Below are positions 14,668 to 21,254 of a DNA stretch of 26,219 nt, in pieces (the first letter of the stretch is position 1; the number at the start of each line of letters is the position of its first letter). The DNA is taken from assembly GCA_048497495.1 (NCBI GenBank), contig JAFHCF010000122.1:1-26219 (forward strand), in the 5' to 3' direction. This stretch comes from JAFHCF01 sp048497495. GTDB lineage: Bacteria > Pseudomonadota > Alphaproteobacteria > Rhizobiales > Ancalomicrobiaceae. The notes below the pieces were generated by a model, which had not been told where the DNA came from, searched no databases, and worked only from the letters and a program-made list of their open reading frames with translations. A program made the translations under genes and the position numbers.

Positions 14668-16064
14668 GGAACCCTGACGACGGCCCTGAGCCCCCCCATC
14701 GGGGCGGTGTCGAGGGTGATGTCGCCGCCGTGGCCACGGGCGATGTCGCGGGCGATGGCGAGGCCGAGACCGGTGCCGCCCTCGTCCTGGTTGCGCGCCT
14801 CGTCGAGCCGGTAGAACGGCCGGAAGACATTGGCGCGCTCCTCTTCCGGCACGCCGGGACCGTCGTCGTCGACGGTGATCACCAGATAGCCGTCGCCGTG
14901 GCGCGCCGCCACCGCGACCCGCTCGCCGTGGCGGCAGGCGTTGCCGACGAGATTGCCGACCATGCGCTTGAAGGCATTGGGCCGGACCGTCGCCACCGGC
15001 TCGCCCGCGTAGGCGGTCGACACCGCGAATCCGACGCGGTCGGCCTCGCCCTGGATCGATCGCAGCAGCTCGGCGATGTCGGTCGGGCTCGCCGCCTCGT
15101 CGCCGTCGCCGCGCGCGAACGCCATGTAGGCCTCGAGCATCGCCTGCATCTCGTCGATGTCGGCGCCCAGCGCCTCGGTCTCGGCATCGGCCGGCAGCAA
15201 CGCCAGTTGCAGGCGAAAGCGGGTCAGCACCGTCCGCAGATCGTGACTGACGCCGGCGAGCATCGCCGTGCGTTGCTCGATCTGGCGCTCGATGCGCCGT
15301 TGCATCACCGCGAAGGCCTCGCCGGCCCGGCGCACCTCGCGCGCCCCCTTGGGGCTGAAGTCGGCGACCGGCCGGCCCATGCCGAAACTCTCGGCGGCGT
15401 CGGCGAGCCGCTGGATCGGCCGGATCTGGTTGCGGAGGAACAGGATGGCGATGGTCAGCAGCACCAGCGAGGTCGAGAACATCCACACCAGGAAGATGTG
15501 CGAGTTCGAGGCATAGGCCTGCGACCGCCGCGCCATCACCCGGAGCACGTCCTCGCCGAGATCGATGCGGATCTCGACCAGATCGGAATTGCCGACCGTG
15601 TCGATCCAGAACGGGCGGTGGATGCGGGAGACGATCTCGTCGGAGAGCGCGCTGTCGAGCAGCGAGAAGAACGGCCGGGGGCCGGGCGGCGGCAGTTCCT
15701 CGCCCTTGAGCAGCGACACCGAGATGCCGAGATCGCGCTTGGCGATGCGGGTGATGGTGTCCCAGTCGGGATCCTGCGGGTAGGTCTCGACCACCGCGAT
15801 GATCGTGGCGATGTCGCGGGTCAGCGCCTCCGACAGCCGGCGGGTGACGAGGTCCCAGTGGCGCTCCATGAAGACATAGGCGACCACCGACTGCAGGATG
15901 ACGATCGGCAGGACGACGATCAGCAGCGAGCGGGCGTAGAGCCCCTTGGGCATGCGGTCGGCGATGGCGCGGGCGAACCGCCGCCAGGCGAGCCGCGCCC
16001 GCATCATCGGCTCGTTGCGCGAGGCCCAGGCGGAAAGCGCGGGCCGGATCTCCGGTTCGCTCAT
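14661..16064 (-). CDS. sensor histidine kinase, EnvZ-like architecture
   Basis: A 467-residue membrane kinase. Domains in order: cytoplasmic N-terminus, TM1 about 46-66, periplasmic sensor about 67-188, TM2 about 189-210, HAMP about 211-263, H-box GVSHDLRTVLTR with His274, N-box NLVGNACRH (371-379), G1 DDDGPGV (399-405) and G2 GGTGLGLAI (429-437). The Pro that normally follows HDLRT in EnvZ-like kinases is Val here; His274 and Thr278 are kept. ATG 16064 overlaps the regulator's stop (ATGA), so it is the cognate kinase of the PetR-like regulator. The signal sensed is unknown. Confidence 0.94.
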   Translation of the reverse strand: MSEPEIRPALSAWASRNEPMMRARLAWRRFARAIADRMPKGLYARSLLIVVLPIVILQSVVAYVFMERHWDLVTRRLSEALTRDIATIIAVVETYPQDPDWDTITRIAKRDLGISVSLLKGEELPPPGPRPFFSLLDSALSDEIVSRIHRPFWIDTVGNSDLVEIRIDLGEDVLRVMARRSQAYASNSHIFLVWMFSTSLVLLTIAILFLRNQIRPIQRLADAAESFGMGRPVADFSPKGAREVRRAGEAFAVMQRRIERQIEQRTAMLAGVSHDLRTVLTRFRLQLALLPADAETEALGADIDEMQAMLEAYMAFARGDGDEAASPTDIAELLRSIQGEADRVGFAVSTAYAGEPVATVRPNAFKRMVGNLVGNACRHGERVAVAARHGDGYLVITVDDDGPGVPEEERANVFRPFYRLDEARNQDEGGTGLGLAIARDIARGHGGDITLDTAPMGGLRAVVRVPG

Positions 16065-16783
16065 CCGCCCGCCTGATCGGTCTTCAGCCGATAGCCCTGG
16101 CCACGCACCGTGACGAGATGGATCGGATTGGCCGGATCCGTCTCGATCTTGCGGCGCAGGCGGTTGATCTGGACGTCGGCGGTGCGGTCGCCGAGCGCGC
16201 TCTCCCCTTGCACGATCTCATGACGCGGAATGGTCTGGTCCGGCCGCTCGGCGAACATCCGCATCAGCCGTTGCTCGCTGTCGGTGAGCCGCACGATCTC
16301 GTCGTCGCGGCGCAACTCGTCGCGCTCGCCGTCCCAGACGAAGAGCCCGAAACGCAATTCGCCCGGCTTCGCCCGGGGCGCCGGCGGAGCGCCGCGCTTG
16401 AGGATGTTGCCGACCCTGAGTAGCAGTTCGCGCGGATCGAAGGGCTTGGCGAGATAGTCGTCGGCGCCGAGTTCGAGGCCGCGAATGCGGCTCTCGGTCT
16501 CCGAGCGCGCGGTCAGCATCAGGATCGGCACGGCGGAGGTGTGACGCAGCGCGGCGGTGAACTCCATGCCGCTCTCCCCCGGCATCATCACGTCGAGGAC
16601 GATCAGGTCGAAGTCGATGATCGCCAGCTTCTTGCGCGCCTCCGCCGCCGACGCGGCGATGGTGACGCGGAAGCCGTTCTCCACCAGGAAGCGCGAGATC
16701 AGGGTGCGGATGCGGTTGTCGTCGTCGACGACGAGCAGATGCGGCGCCTCGTCGGAGGGAATGCGGGCGGCGGCGTCTGCCAT
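16061..16783 (-). CDS. OmpR-family response regulator, PetR-like
   Basis: A 240-residue two-domain regulator. The receiver domain has the acidic pocket VVDDD (Asp21/22), phospho-acceptor Asp64 in LDVMMPGESG, Thr91 in MLTARS and Lys113 in YLAKPFD. The DNA-binding winged helix covers about 140-236 and ends VTVRGQGYRLKTD. Gene order (MarR-type gene, then this regulator, next to ilvE) matches the petP-petR pair of alphaproteobacteria, first described beside the cytochrome bc1 genes of Rhodobacter; the PetR assignment rests on that context and is an inference. It starts 13 nt after the MarR stop and overlaps the kinase by 4 nt. Confidence 0.95.
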   Translation of the reverse strand: MADAAARIPSDEAPHLLVVDDDNRIRTLISRFLVENGFRVTIAASAAEARKKLAIIDFDLIVLDVMMPGESGMEFTAALRHTSAVPILMLTARSETESRIRGLELGADDYLAKPFDPRELLLRVGNILKRGAPPAPRAKPGELRFGLFVWDGERDELRRDDEIVRLTDSEQRLMRMFAERPDQTIPRHEIVQGESALGDRTADVQINRLRRKIETDPANPIHLVTVRGQGYRLKTDQAGG

Positions 16784-16796
16784 CGGCGAAAACTCC

Positions 16797-17387
16797 TCAG
16801 ACCTCGGGGCGGTTGGTGTAGCGACTGACCCGCGGCCGCTCGTCGGCGTCGATCATCAGGCGCAGGAAGTCGCGAGCCCGTTTCGCCCCGTCCGGCCCCA
16901 GCGCCTGGAAGGCGGCGGCGATCCGCCCGATCTGCGGCAGCGCCAACGAGCGGGCGAGCGCCCTGCCCTTGACCGTGGTGTGGAGCAGCCGCTGGCGGCG
17001 ATCGCTCGCCCCCGGCCGGCTCTCGATGTGGCCGCTCTCCACCAGATCCTTCAGCACCCGCGCCAGGCTCTGCTTGGTGATCTTGAGGATGTCGAGCAGT
17101 TCCGCCACCGACAGGCCGGGATTGCGATCGACGAAATGCAGCACCCGGTGATGGGCCCGCCCGAATCCGTATTCCGCCAGGATCGCGTCCGGATCGGCGA
17201 CGAAGTCGCGATAGGCGAAATAGAACAGCTCGAGCATCTCGAGGAAGCTCGCCTGCGGCGTCTCCGCCGTGGCGGCATTGCGCGTCGGCATGTCCGCCCG
17301 CGCCTCGCCGCGCGCCACCGGCGCGGCGCGGCGTGACGACGGCGGCGGAGAGGCTGCGGGTTTGTCGCGCACGGTGGTCTCGGCCAT
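16797..17387 (-). CDS. MarR-family transcriptional regulator, PetP-like
   Basis: A 196-residue winged-helix regulator. After a roughly 45-residue Ala/Pro/Arg-rich N-terminal extension comes the MarR fold: helices FLEMLELFYFAYRDF, the HTH LSVAELLDILKITKQSLARVLKDLVESGHI, and the wing RPGASDRRQRLLHTTVKG. KQSLARV as the recognition helix is characteristic of the PetP group. ATG 17387 is the only plausible start in a frame that stays open far upstream. It leads the MarR-regulator-kinase transcript; a promoter candidate (17446-17474) and a 20-nt inverted repeat (17413-17432) lie in front of it. Divergent from ilvE. Confidence 0.92.
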   Translation of the reverse strand: MAETTVRDKPAASPPPSSRRAAPVARGEARADMPTRNAATAETPQASFLEMLELFYFAYRDFVADPDAILAEYGFGRAHHRVLHFVDRNPGLSVAELLDILKITKQSLARVLKDLVESGHIESRPGASDRRQRLLHTTVKGRALARSLALPQIGRIAAAFQALGPDGAKRARDFLRLMIDADERPRVSRYTNRPEV

Positions 17388-17412
17388 GGCGGCGTGTCGA
17401 TCCGTTCCCTGG

Positions 17413-17432
17413 TGCGTCGGCCGACCGACGCA
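17413..17432. promoter_or_regulatory. candidate operator in front of the MarR gene
   Basis: TGCGTCGG (17413-17420) and CCGACGCA (17425-17432) are a perfect 8-bp inverted repeat with a 4-nt centre. It sits between the candidate -10 and the start codon, a usual place for MarR autoregulation. Size and symmetry fit a dimeric winged-helix protein. Confidence 0.4.
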
Positions 17433-17445
17433 AGACGTCGACACC

Positions 17446-17474
17446 AGAATATCGACGGATGCGCCGCAACGCAA
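17446..17474 (-). promoter_or_regulatory. candidate promoter of the MarR-regulator-kinase operon
   Basis: On the minus strand TTGCGT (17469-17474) is 17 bp from TATTCT (17446-17451, 4/6). The start would be near 17439, about 50 nt before the ATG at 17387. Confidence 0.4.
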
Positions 17475-17633
17475 AAAGGATCGCCATCGCATTTCGCCGT
17501 CTCGACCCGGCCTTCTCGCTTGCGAAACCGCGCGGATTCGACCAAGACGAAATCCGACGAGGACGATGCCGCGGCCCGGAGGCCACCGGCGACGAGATCC
17601 GACGACGACAACGACGATATCCGGAGACCCCCA

Positions 17634-18506
17634 ATGGCGCAGACCTTCGACGACCGCGACGGCGTGATCTGGTTCGACGGCGCGTTCGTCGACTGGCGCG
17701 ACGCCAAGGTGCATGTGCTGACCCACGCCCTGCACTACGGCTCCGGCGTCTTCGAGGGTCAGCGCGCCTATGGCGGCAAGGTCTTCGAACAGCGCCGCCA
17801 CCACGAGCGACTGCACGAGAGCGCCCGCATCCTCGGCTTCGAGATTCCCTATTCGGTCGAGGTGCTCGACGCCGCCTGCGAGGAATTGCTGCGCCGCATG
17901 AACTTCGTCGACGCCTATGTCCGCCCCGTCGCCTGGCGCGGCTCGGAGATGATGGGCGTCTCGGCGCAAGCCAACACCATCCACGTCGCCTTCGCCGCCT
18001 GGCAATGGCCGAGCTACTTCAAGCCGGAGGAGCGGATGAAGGGCATCCGCATCGACCTCGCCGAGTATCGCCGCCCCGATCCGCGCACCGCGCCGTCGAA
18101 GTCGAAGGCCGCCGGCCTCTACATGATCTGCACCATCTCCAAACACGCCGCCGAGAAGAAGGGCTATGCCGACGCCCTGATGCTCGACTGGGAGGGCTTT
18201 GTCGCCGAGGCGACCGGCGCCAACGTCTTCTTCGTCCACCAGGGCAAGATCGTCACCCCCAAGGCCGACCGCTTCCTCGACGGCATCACCCGCCAGACGG
18301 TGATCGGATTGGCGAAGGCGCGTGGGCTCGAGGTGATCGAACGGCGCATCCGCCCCGAGGAGATGCACCACTTCACCGAATGTTTCCTCACCGGCACGGC
18401 GGCCGAGGTCACCCCGGTGTCCGAGATCGCCGATTGGCGCTTCACGCCGGGCACGATCTCCCTCACACTGCTCGAGGACTACATGAAGGCGGTTCAGCCG
18501 AAGTGA
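17634..18506 (+). CDS. ilvE: branched-chain amino acid aminotransferase
   Basis: A 290-residue PLP enzyme of fold type IV that interconverts Leu/Ile/Val and their 2-oxo acids. Motifs: HALHYGSGVFEGQRAY (31-46), the PLP-binding lysine in SKSKAAGLYM (Lys158 by alignment with the KAGG/KATG site), GFVAEATGANVFF with the conserved Glu, TPKADRFLDGITRQTVI, and FLTGTAAEVTPV. Start ATG 17634 follows CCGGAGA. The frame is open upstream to 17394 but that part is low-complexity. Divergent from the MarR gene with 246 nt between starts; I found no convincing plus-strand promoter there. Confidence 0.95.
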   Translation: MAQTFDDRDGVIWFDGAFVDWRDAKVHVLTHALHYGSGVFEGQRAYGGKVFEQRRHHERLHESARILGFEIPYSVEVLDAACEELLRRMNFVDAYVRPVAWRGSEMMGVSAQANTIHVAFAAWQWPSYFKPEERMKGIRIDLAEYRRPDPRTAPSKSKAAGLYMICTISKHAAEKKGYADALMLDWEGFVAEATGANVFFVHQGKIVTPKADRFLDGITRQTVIGLAKARGLEVIERRIRPEEMHHFTECFLTGTAAEVTPVSEIADWRFTPGTISLTLLEDYMKAVQPK

Positions 18507-18530
18507 GGATGGCATCGCCGACCCGGTGAG

Positions 18531-18561
18531 CCCCTCCGCCGACCTTCACGTGGTCGAGGGG
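18531..18561 (+). promoter_or_regulatory. hairpin that covers the ribosome-binding site of the next gene
   Basis: CCCCTC and GACC (18531-18536, 18541-18544) can pair with GGTC and GAGGGG (18552-18555, 18556-18561), with a 4-nt bulge. GAGGGGGG (18556-18563) is the only purine-rich ribosome-binding site before the ATG at 18573, so the stem would mask it. It may also serve as the 3' hairpin of ilvE. Confidence 0.4.
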
Positions 18562-18572
18562 GGATATCCGAC

Positions 18573-18917
18573 ATGAAGCTCATTGGTACACTCACGGCGC
18601 TGGTGCTCTATTCGACGGCCGCGCTCGCCGATCCCGCCGGCAGCTACAACGTCGTCGGCAAGGGTCCCGACGGCGGCGCCTACAAGGGCACCGCGACGGT
18701 CGTGAAGACCGGCGAGACCTACAAGGTGACCTGGGTGATCGGCAGCCAGAAGTTCCTCGGCACGGCGGTCGGCAACGACGACTTCTTCGCCGTGTCCTAC
18801 AAATCCGGCAACGACACCGGCATCGCCGTCTACGGCAAGGAAGGCACCGGCTGGATGGGCATCTGGGCCTATGCCGGCGCCACCGCCGTCGGCGCCGAAG
18901 AGCTCACCCGACGCTGA
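18573..18917 (+). CDS. small secreted protein of unknown function
   Basis: A 114-residue protein with a Sec signal peptide (MKLIGTLTALVLYSTAALA, cut after residue 19). The mature 95 residues are Gly-rich and strand-rich, with alternating patterns such as GSYNVVGKGPDGGAYKGTATV and GETYKVTWVIGSQKFLGTAV, and no Cys. It resembles small periplasmic beta-proteins common in Rhizobiales, but I cannot assign a family. It follows ilvE by 66 nt with a hairpin over its ribosome-binding site. Confidence 0.75.
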   Translation: MKLIGTLTALVLYSTAALADPAGSYNVVGKGPDGGAYKGTATVVKTGETYKVTWVIGSQKFLGTAVGNDDFFAVSYKSGNDTGIAVYGKEGTGWMGIWAYAGATAVGAEELTRR

Positions 18918-18984
18918 GGATGGCCCGTCGATCATCGGCTCCCGCCCGACGGCGTCGCCCGCGATCGGCTCCATCGGCACCTCG

Positions 18985-19011
18985 TTCCGGGCGATCGTCG
19001 ATCGCCCGGAA
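18985..19011. terminator. perfect 12-bp hairpin between convergent genes
   Basis: TTCCGGGCGATC (18985-18996), 3-nt loop, GATCGCCCGGAA (19000-19011). It sits in the 109-nt gap between the small secreted protein and moaE, which converge. No T-run on either side; probably a bidirectional 3'-end hairpin. Confidence 0.5.
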
Positions 19012-19026
19012 ACGACACCCGCAGCT

Positions 19027-19503
19027 CTATTTCCCCCAGCGCGCCGCCGCCGCGTCGTCGTGGTCGCGCGCGTCGACCCAACCGCCGGTCGAGCCGTCGT
19101 GGCGTTCCTCCTTCTTCCAGAAGGGGGCGCGGGTCTTGAGGAAATCCATCAGATATTCGGCCGCCTCGAAGGCGGCGACCCGATGCGACGAGGTGGTGAT
19201 CACCACGACGATCGGCTCGCCCGGCGCGATGCGGCCGTGGCGATGGATCGCCGTCACCCCGAGGAGCGGCCACCGATCGAAGGCGGCGCGCGCCGTCCGT
19301 TCGATCTCGGCTTCCGCCATGCCGGGATAATGCTCGAGTTCCAGCGCCGCGAGTTCGCCGCCCTCCGACCGGCACAGGCCGGTGAAGGCGACCACCGCGC
19401 CGATGTCGGTGCGGCCGGCCGTCAGCCGCGCCGTCTCGGCGGCGACGTCGAAGGGCTCGGCCTGGACCCTGATCGTGAGCGGCAAATCGCCCATCGGCCT
19501 CAC
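19027..19503 (-). CDS. moaE: molybdopterin synthase catalytic subunit
   Basis: A 158-residue MoaE. It forms a heterotetramer with MoaD and inserts the dithiolene sulfurs into precursor Z (cPMP). Conserved blocks: VVAFTGLCRSEGGELAALELEHYPGMAE, IHRHGRIAPGE, SSHRVAAFEAAEYLMDFLKTRAPFWKKEE with the active-site lysines. The GTG at 19503 overlaps the moaD stop (GTGA), matching the coupling used elsewhere in this window; ATG 19494, three codons later with GAGG just upstream, is an equally likely start. Last gene of pgsA-moaD-moaE. Confidence 0.94.
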   Translation of the reverse strand: MRPMGDLPLTIRVQAEPFDVAAETARLTAGRTDIGAVVAFTGLCRSEGGELAALELEHYPGMAEAEIERTARAAFDRWPLLGVTAIHRHGRIAPGEPIVVVITTSSHRVAAFEAAEYLMDFLKTRAPFWKKEERHDGSTGGWVDARDHDDAAAARWGK

Positions 19504-19751
19504 CCCCCGGTCATCGGCGGGAACAACGCCACTTCACGGGCGCCGGCGAGCGGCGTGCCCGGGGCGGCATGGACCTGATCGAGGGCGACGCGAATCACCT
19601 CGGGGCGTTCGAGCGCGTGGTCGTATTCCTCGCCACGCGTCTTCAGCCAAGCCAGCAGATCGGTGGTGGTCGCCACCTCGGCCGGCAGGTCGACGACCTC
19701 CTCGGCCTTGCCGATACGCTCGCGCACCCAGGCGAAATAGCGGATCTTCAT
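19500..19751 (-). CDS. moaD: molybdopterin synthase sulfur carrier subunit
   Basis: An 83-residue ubiquitin-fold protein (KIRYFAWVRERIGKAEEVVDLP...) ending in the required Gly-Gly (FPPMTGG), the thiocarboxylate-bearing terminus that donates sulfur in the MoaE active site. ATG 19751 overlaps the pgsA stop (ATGA), and its own stop overlaps moaE. The frame stays open upstream within pgsA but only this part is MoaD. Confidence 0.95.
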   Translation of the reverse strand: MKIRYFAWVRERIGKAEEVVDLPAEVATTTDLLAWLKTRGEEYDHALERPEVIRVALDQVHAAPGTPLAGAREVALFPPMTGG

Positions 19752-20326
19752 GGGTCTTCGTCCATCACGTGGCCGATGCCGGAGCGGAAATAGTCCCAGC
19801 CGGTGTAGAGGGTGAGGATCGCCGCGATCCACAGCAGGATGTAGCCGGTCTCGATCGTCCAGCGATAGACCGGGACGCCGGCCGGGCCGGTGATGAAGAA
19901 GCCGAGCGCCAGGAGTTGGACCGTCGTCTTCCATTTGGCGAGCCATGTCACCGGCACCGAGACGCGCAGCTCGGCGAGAAACTCGCGCAGGCCCGAGACC
20001 AGGATCTCACGGCACAGGATGATCACCGCGGCGATCACCGAAAATCCCTCGATCGACCCGTCGGCGACGAGAACCAGCAGGCACGACGAGACCAGCAGCT
20101 TGTCGGCGATCGGATCGAGCATGCGCCCGAGTTTCGATTGCTGTTGCCAGATGCGCGCCAGATAGCCGTCCAGGAAATCGGTCACCGCCGCCGCCGCGTA
20201 GACGGCGAAGGCCACCCATCGCGACGTGAAGGTCGGCATCGTCGGCAGCGTGAAACAGGCGACCACGACGGGCACCGCCAGGATGCGGCCGTAGGTCAGA
20301 ATGTTGGGCAGGCTCAGAGCGGACAT
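19748..20326 (-). CDS. pgsA: CDP-diacylglycerol--glycerol-3-phosphate 3-phosphatidyltransferase
   Basis: A 192-residue inner-membrane enzyme that makes phosphatidylglycerophosphate, the committed step to phosphatidylglycerol (the lipid donor used by Lgt). The CDP-alcohol phosphotransferase motif is complete: DG-x2-AR-x8-G-x3-D-x3-D within DFLDGYLAR (50-58) and KLGRMLDPIADK (65-76). About five membrane segments are visible. A TTGACG hexamer (minus strand, 20373-20378) could be a -35 for an independent promoter, but the -10 at 17 bp is poor. The gene is separated from uvrC by the toxin-antitoxin-like pair. Confidence 0.96.
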   Translation of the reverse strand: MSALSLPNILTYGRILAVPVVVACFTLPTMPTFTSRWVAFAVYAAAAVTDFLDGYLARIWQQQSKLGRMLDPIADKLLVSSCLLVLVADGSIEGFSVIAAVIILCREILVSGLREFLAELRVSVPVTWLAKWKTTVQLLALGFFITGPAGVPVYRWTIETGYILLWIAAILTLYTGWDYFRSGIGHVMDEDP

Positions 20327-20438
20327 GAGGTTCCTCGTCGACAGGCCAGTCAGAGCATGCGGGCGGGGCTCGCGTCAACGGGCGGCAACGGCGGAGCAGG
20401 GCTCGATCGAGCGAGTGACCGAGACCGACCGCCCGCCC

Positions 20439-21026
20439 TCACCCGAGCCTTTCGCGCACCCAGAGAGGTGCGTCCGGCCAAATTCGAATATCGTATCCTT
20501 CCTGCGTTCGTCTGGTCTGCGCGACCGGACGGATGGCGGCGGCGTCACCCTGTTCGCCATTGTCGAAGACATACAGGCGATCGACGACTGCCGCGACCTC
20601 CGGCAGCAGGTTCATCGTTCGATGCCAGCGCTCGATGACGACGTGATCAGGGATGGGATGACCACCGCTGGCGGCGCGCAGACGAACGCGTTTCACGTTT
20701 TCGAGCGGATCTCCGATGCCGACGTAGAAGACTACGACGTCATATCCGGCGACAACTGCTCGCTCCAGGAATACCAACCAATTTCGATGAGACAATACCG
20801 TCTCGAATCCGAAATCTCTGCGTGCTTCGAGACAAGCGTCACGGCGGCGAGCCGCTTTCAACAGGGCAGAGGTTCCAGCTGCAACCGGACGACCATGCTC
20901 CTCTTTGGCGATCTGATCGGGATCGATGTATTCACCGAGATCATGACCACGCCCGAGGAGGGCACGCGCGAACGTAGTTTTCCCCGAACCGTTCGGCCCG
21001 GCGAACACTACCAATCGTGGCTTCAC
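20439..21026 (-). CDS. zeta-toxin-like P-loop kinase (COG4185 type)
   Basis: A 195-residue P-loop protein. Walker A is GPNGSGKTT (10-18); YIDPDQIAKEEHG (33-45) holds an Asp in the place of the zeta-toxin catalytic base; GFETVLSH (73-80) is the following strand; RVRLRAASGGHPIPDHVVIERW carries the conserved Arg/His block of the family. Zeta toxins phosphorylate UDP-N-acetylglucosamine; this short branch has no proven substrate, so toxin activity is inference. It starts at GTG 21026, overlapping the stop of a 63-codon gene (GTGA). The stretch is poorer in G+C than its surroundings (28 of 60 bases at 20761-20820), which suggests transfer. Located between uvrC and pgsA. Confidence 0.85.
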   Translation of the reverse strand: MKPRLVVFAGPNGSGKTTFARALLGRGHDLGEYIDPDQIAKEEHGRPVAAGTSALLKAARRRDACLEARRDFGFETVLSHRNWLVFLERAVVAGYDVVVFYVGIGDPLENVKRVRLRAASGGHPIPDHVVIERWHRTMNLLPEVAAVVDRLYVFDNGEQGDAAAIRPVAQTRRTQEGYDIRIWPDAPLWVRERLG

Positions 21027-21214
21027 CCGACACGCCCGAGCGGGCCGACGCGCTCGACCCTCGCGCCCTGGCCATCGCGGCGAATACCATCGCGCCGCGG
21101 CGACACGCGAAGGAGTAGACCTCGCTCTTCGAGCGCGCGAACGGCTTCGACGGCCGCCTCGCGCCCGATTTCCGTCAACTCGTGAAGCGTGAGATCCGCG
21201 ACTTTCTTGCTCAT
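21023..21214 (-). CDS. small putative antitoxin partner of the zeta-like kinase
   Basis: A 63-residue protein. The first 35 residues (KKVADLTLHELTEIGREAAVEAVRALEERG) look like two helices; the rest is Arg/Gly-rich and probably flexible. I do not recognise a family and see no clear ribbon-helix-helix or HTH. Size, position directly upstream and the 4-nt overlap with the kinase gene fit an antitoxin. There is no ribosome-binding site in front of ATG 21214 and a TACTAT box lies 7 nt upstream, so the message may be leaderless. Confidence 0.65.
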   Translation of the reverse strand: MSKKVADLTLHELTEIGREAAVEAVRALEERGLLLRVSPRRDGIRRDGQGARVERVGPLGRVG

Positions 21215-21220
21215 GAGATG

Positions 21221-21249
21221 ATAGTAGACCCTTTCATACGAATTTCCAC
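21221..21249 (-). promoter_or_regulatory. candidate promoter of the toxin-antitoxin-like pair
   Basis: On the minus strand TACTAT (21221-21226, 5/6 to the -10 consensus) is 17 bp from GTGGAA (21244-21249, 3/6). The predicted start coincides with the ATG at 21214, giving a leaderless mRNA. The region overlaps the gap right after the uvrC stop. Confidence 0.45.
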
Positions 21250-21254
21250 TCTCC

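Noticed and set aside
14730..16076. A 448-codon plus-strand frame opposite the histidine kinase
   Set aside because: The sense strand encodes a complete kinase with all motifs; the antisense product has no recognisable feature.
20401..20412. GCTCGATCGAGC palindrome between the zeta-like gene and pgsA
   Set aside because: A 12-bp GATC-centred palindrome is not rare in DNA of this composition, and nothing around it suggests a function.
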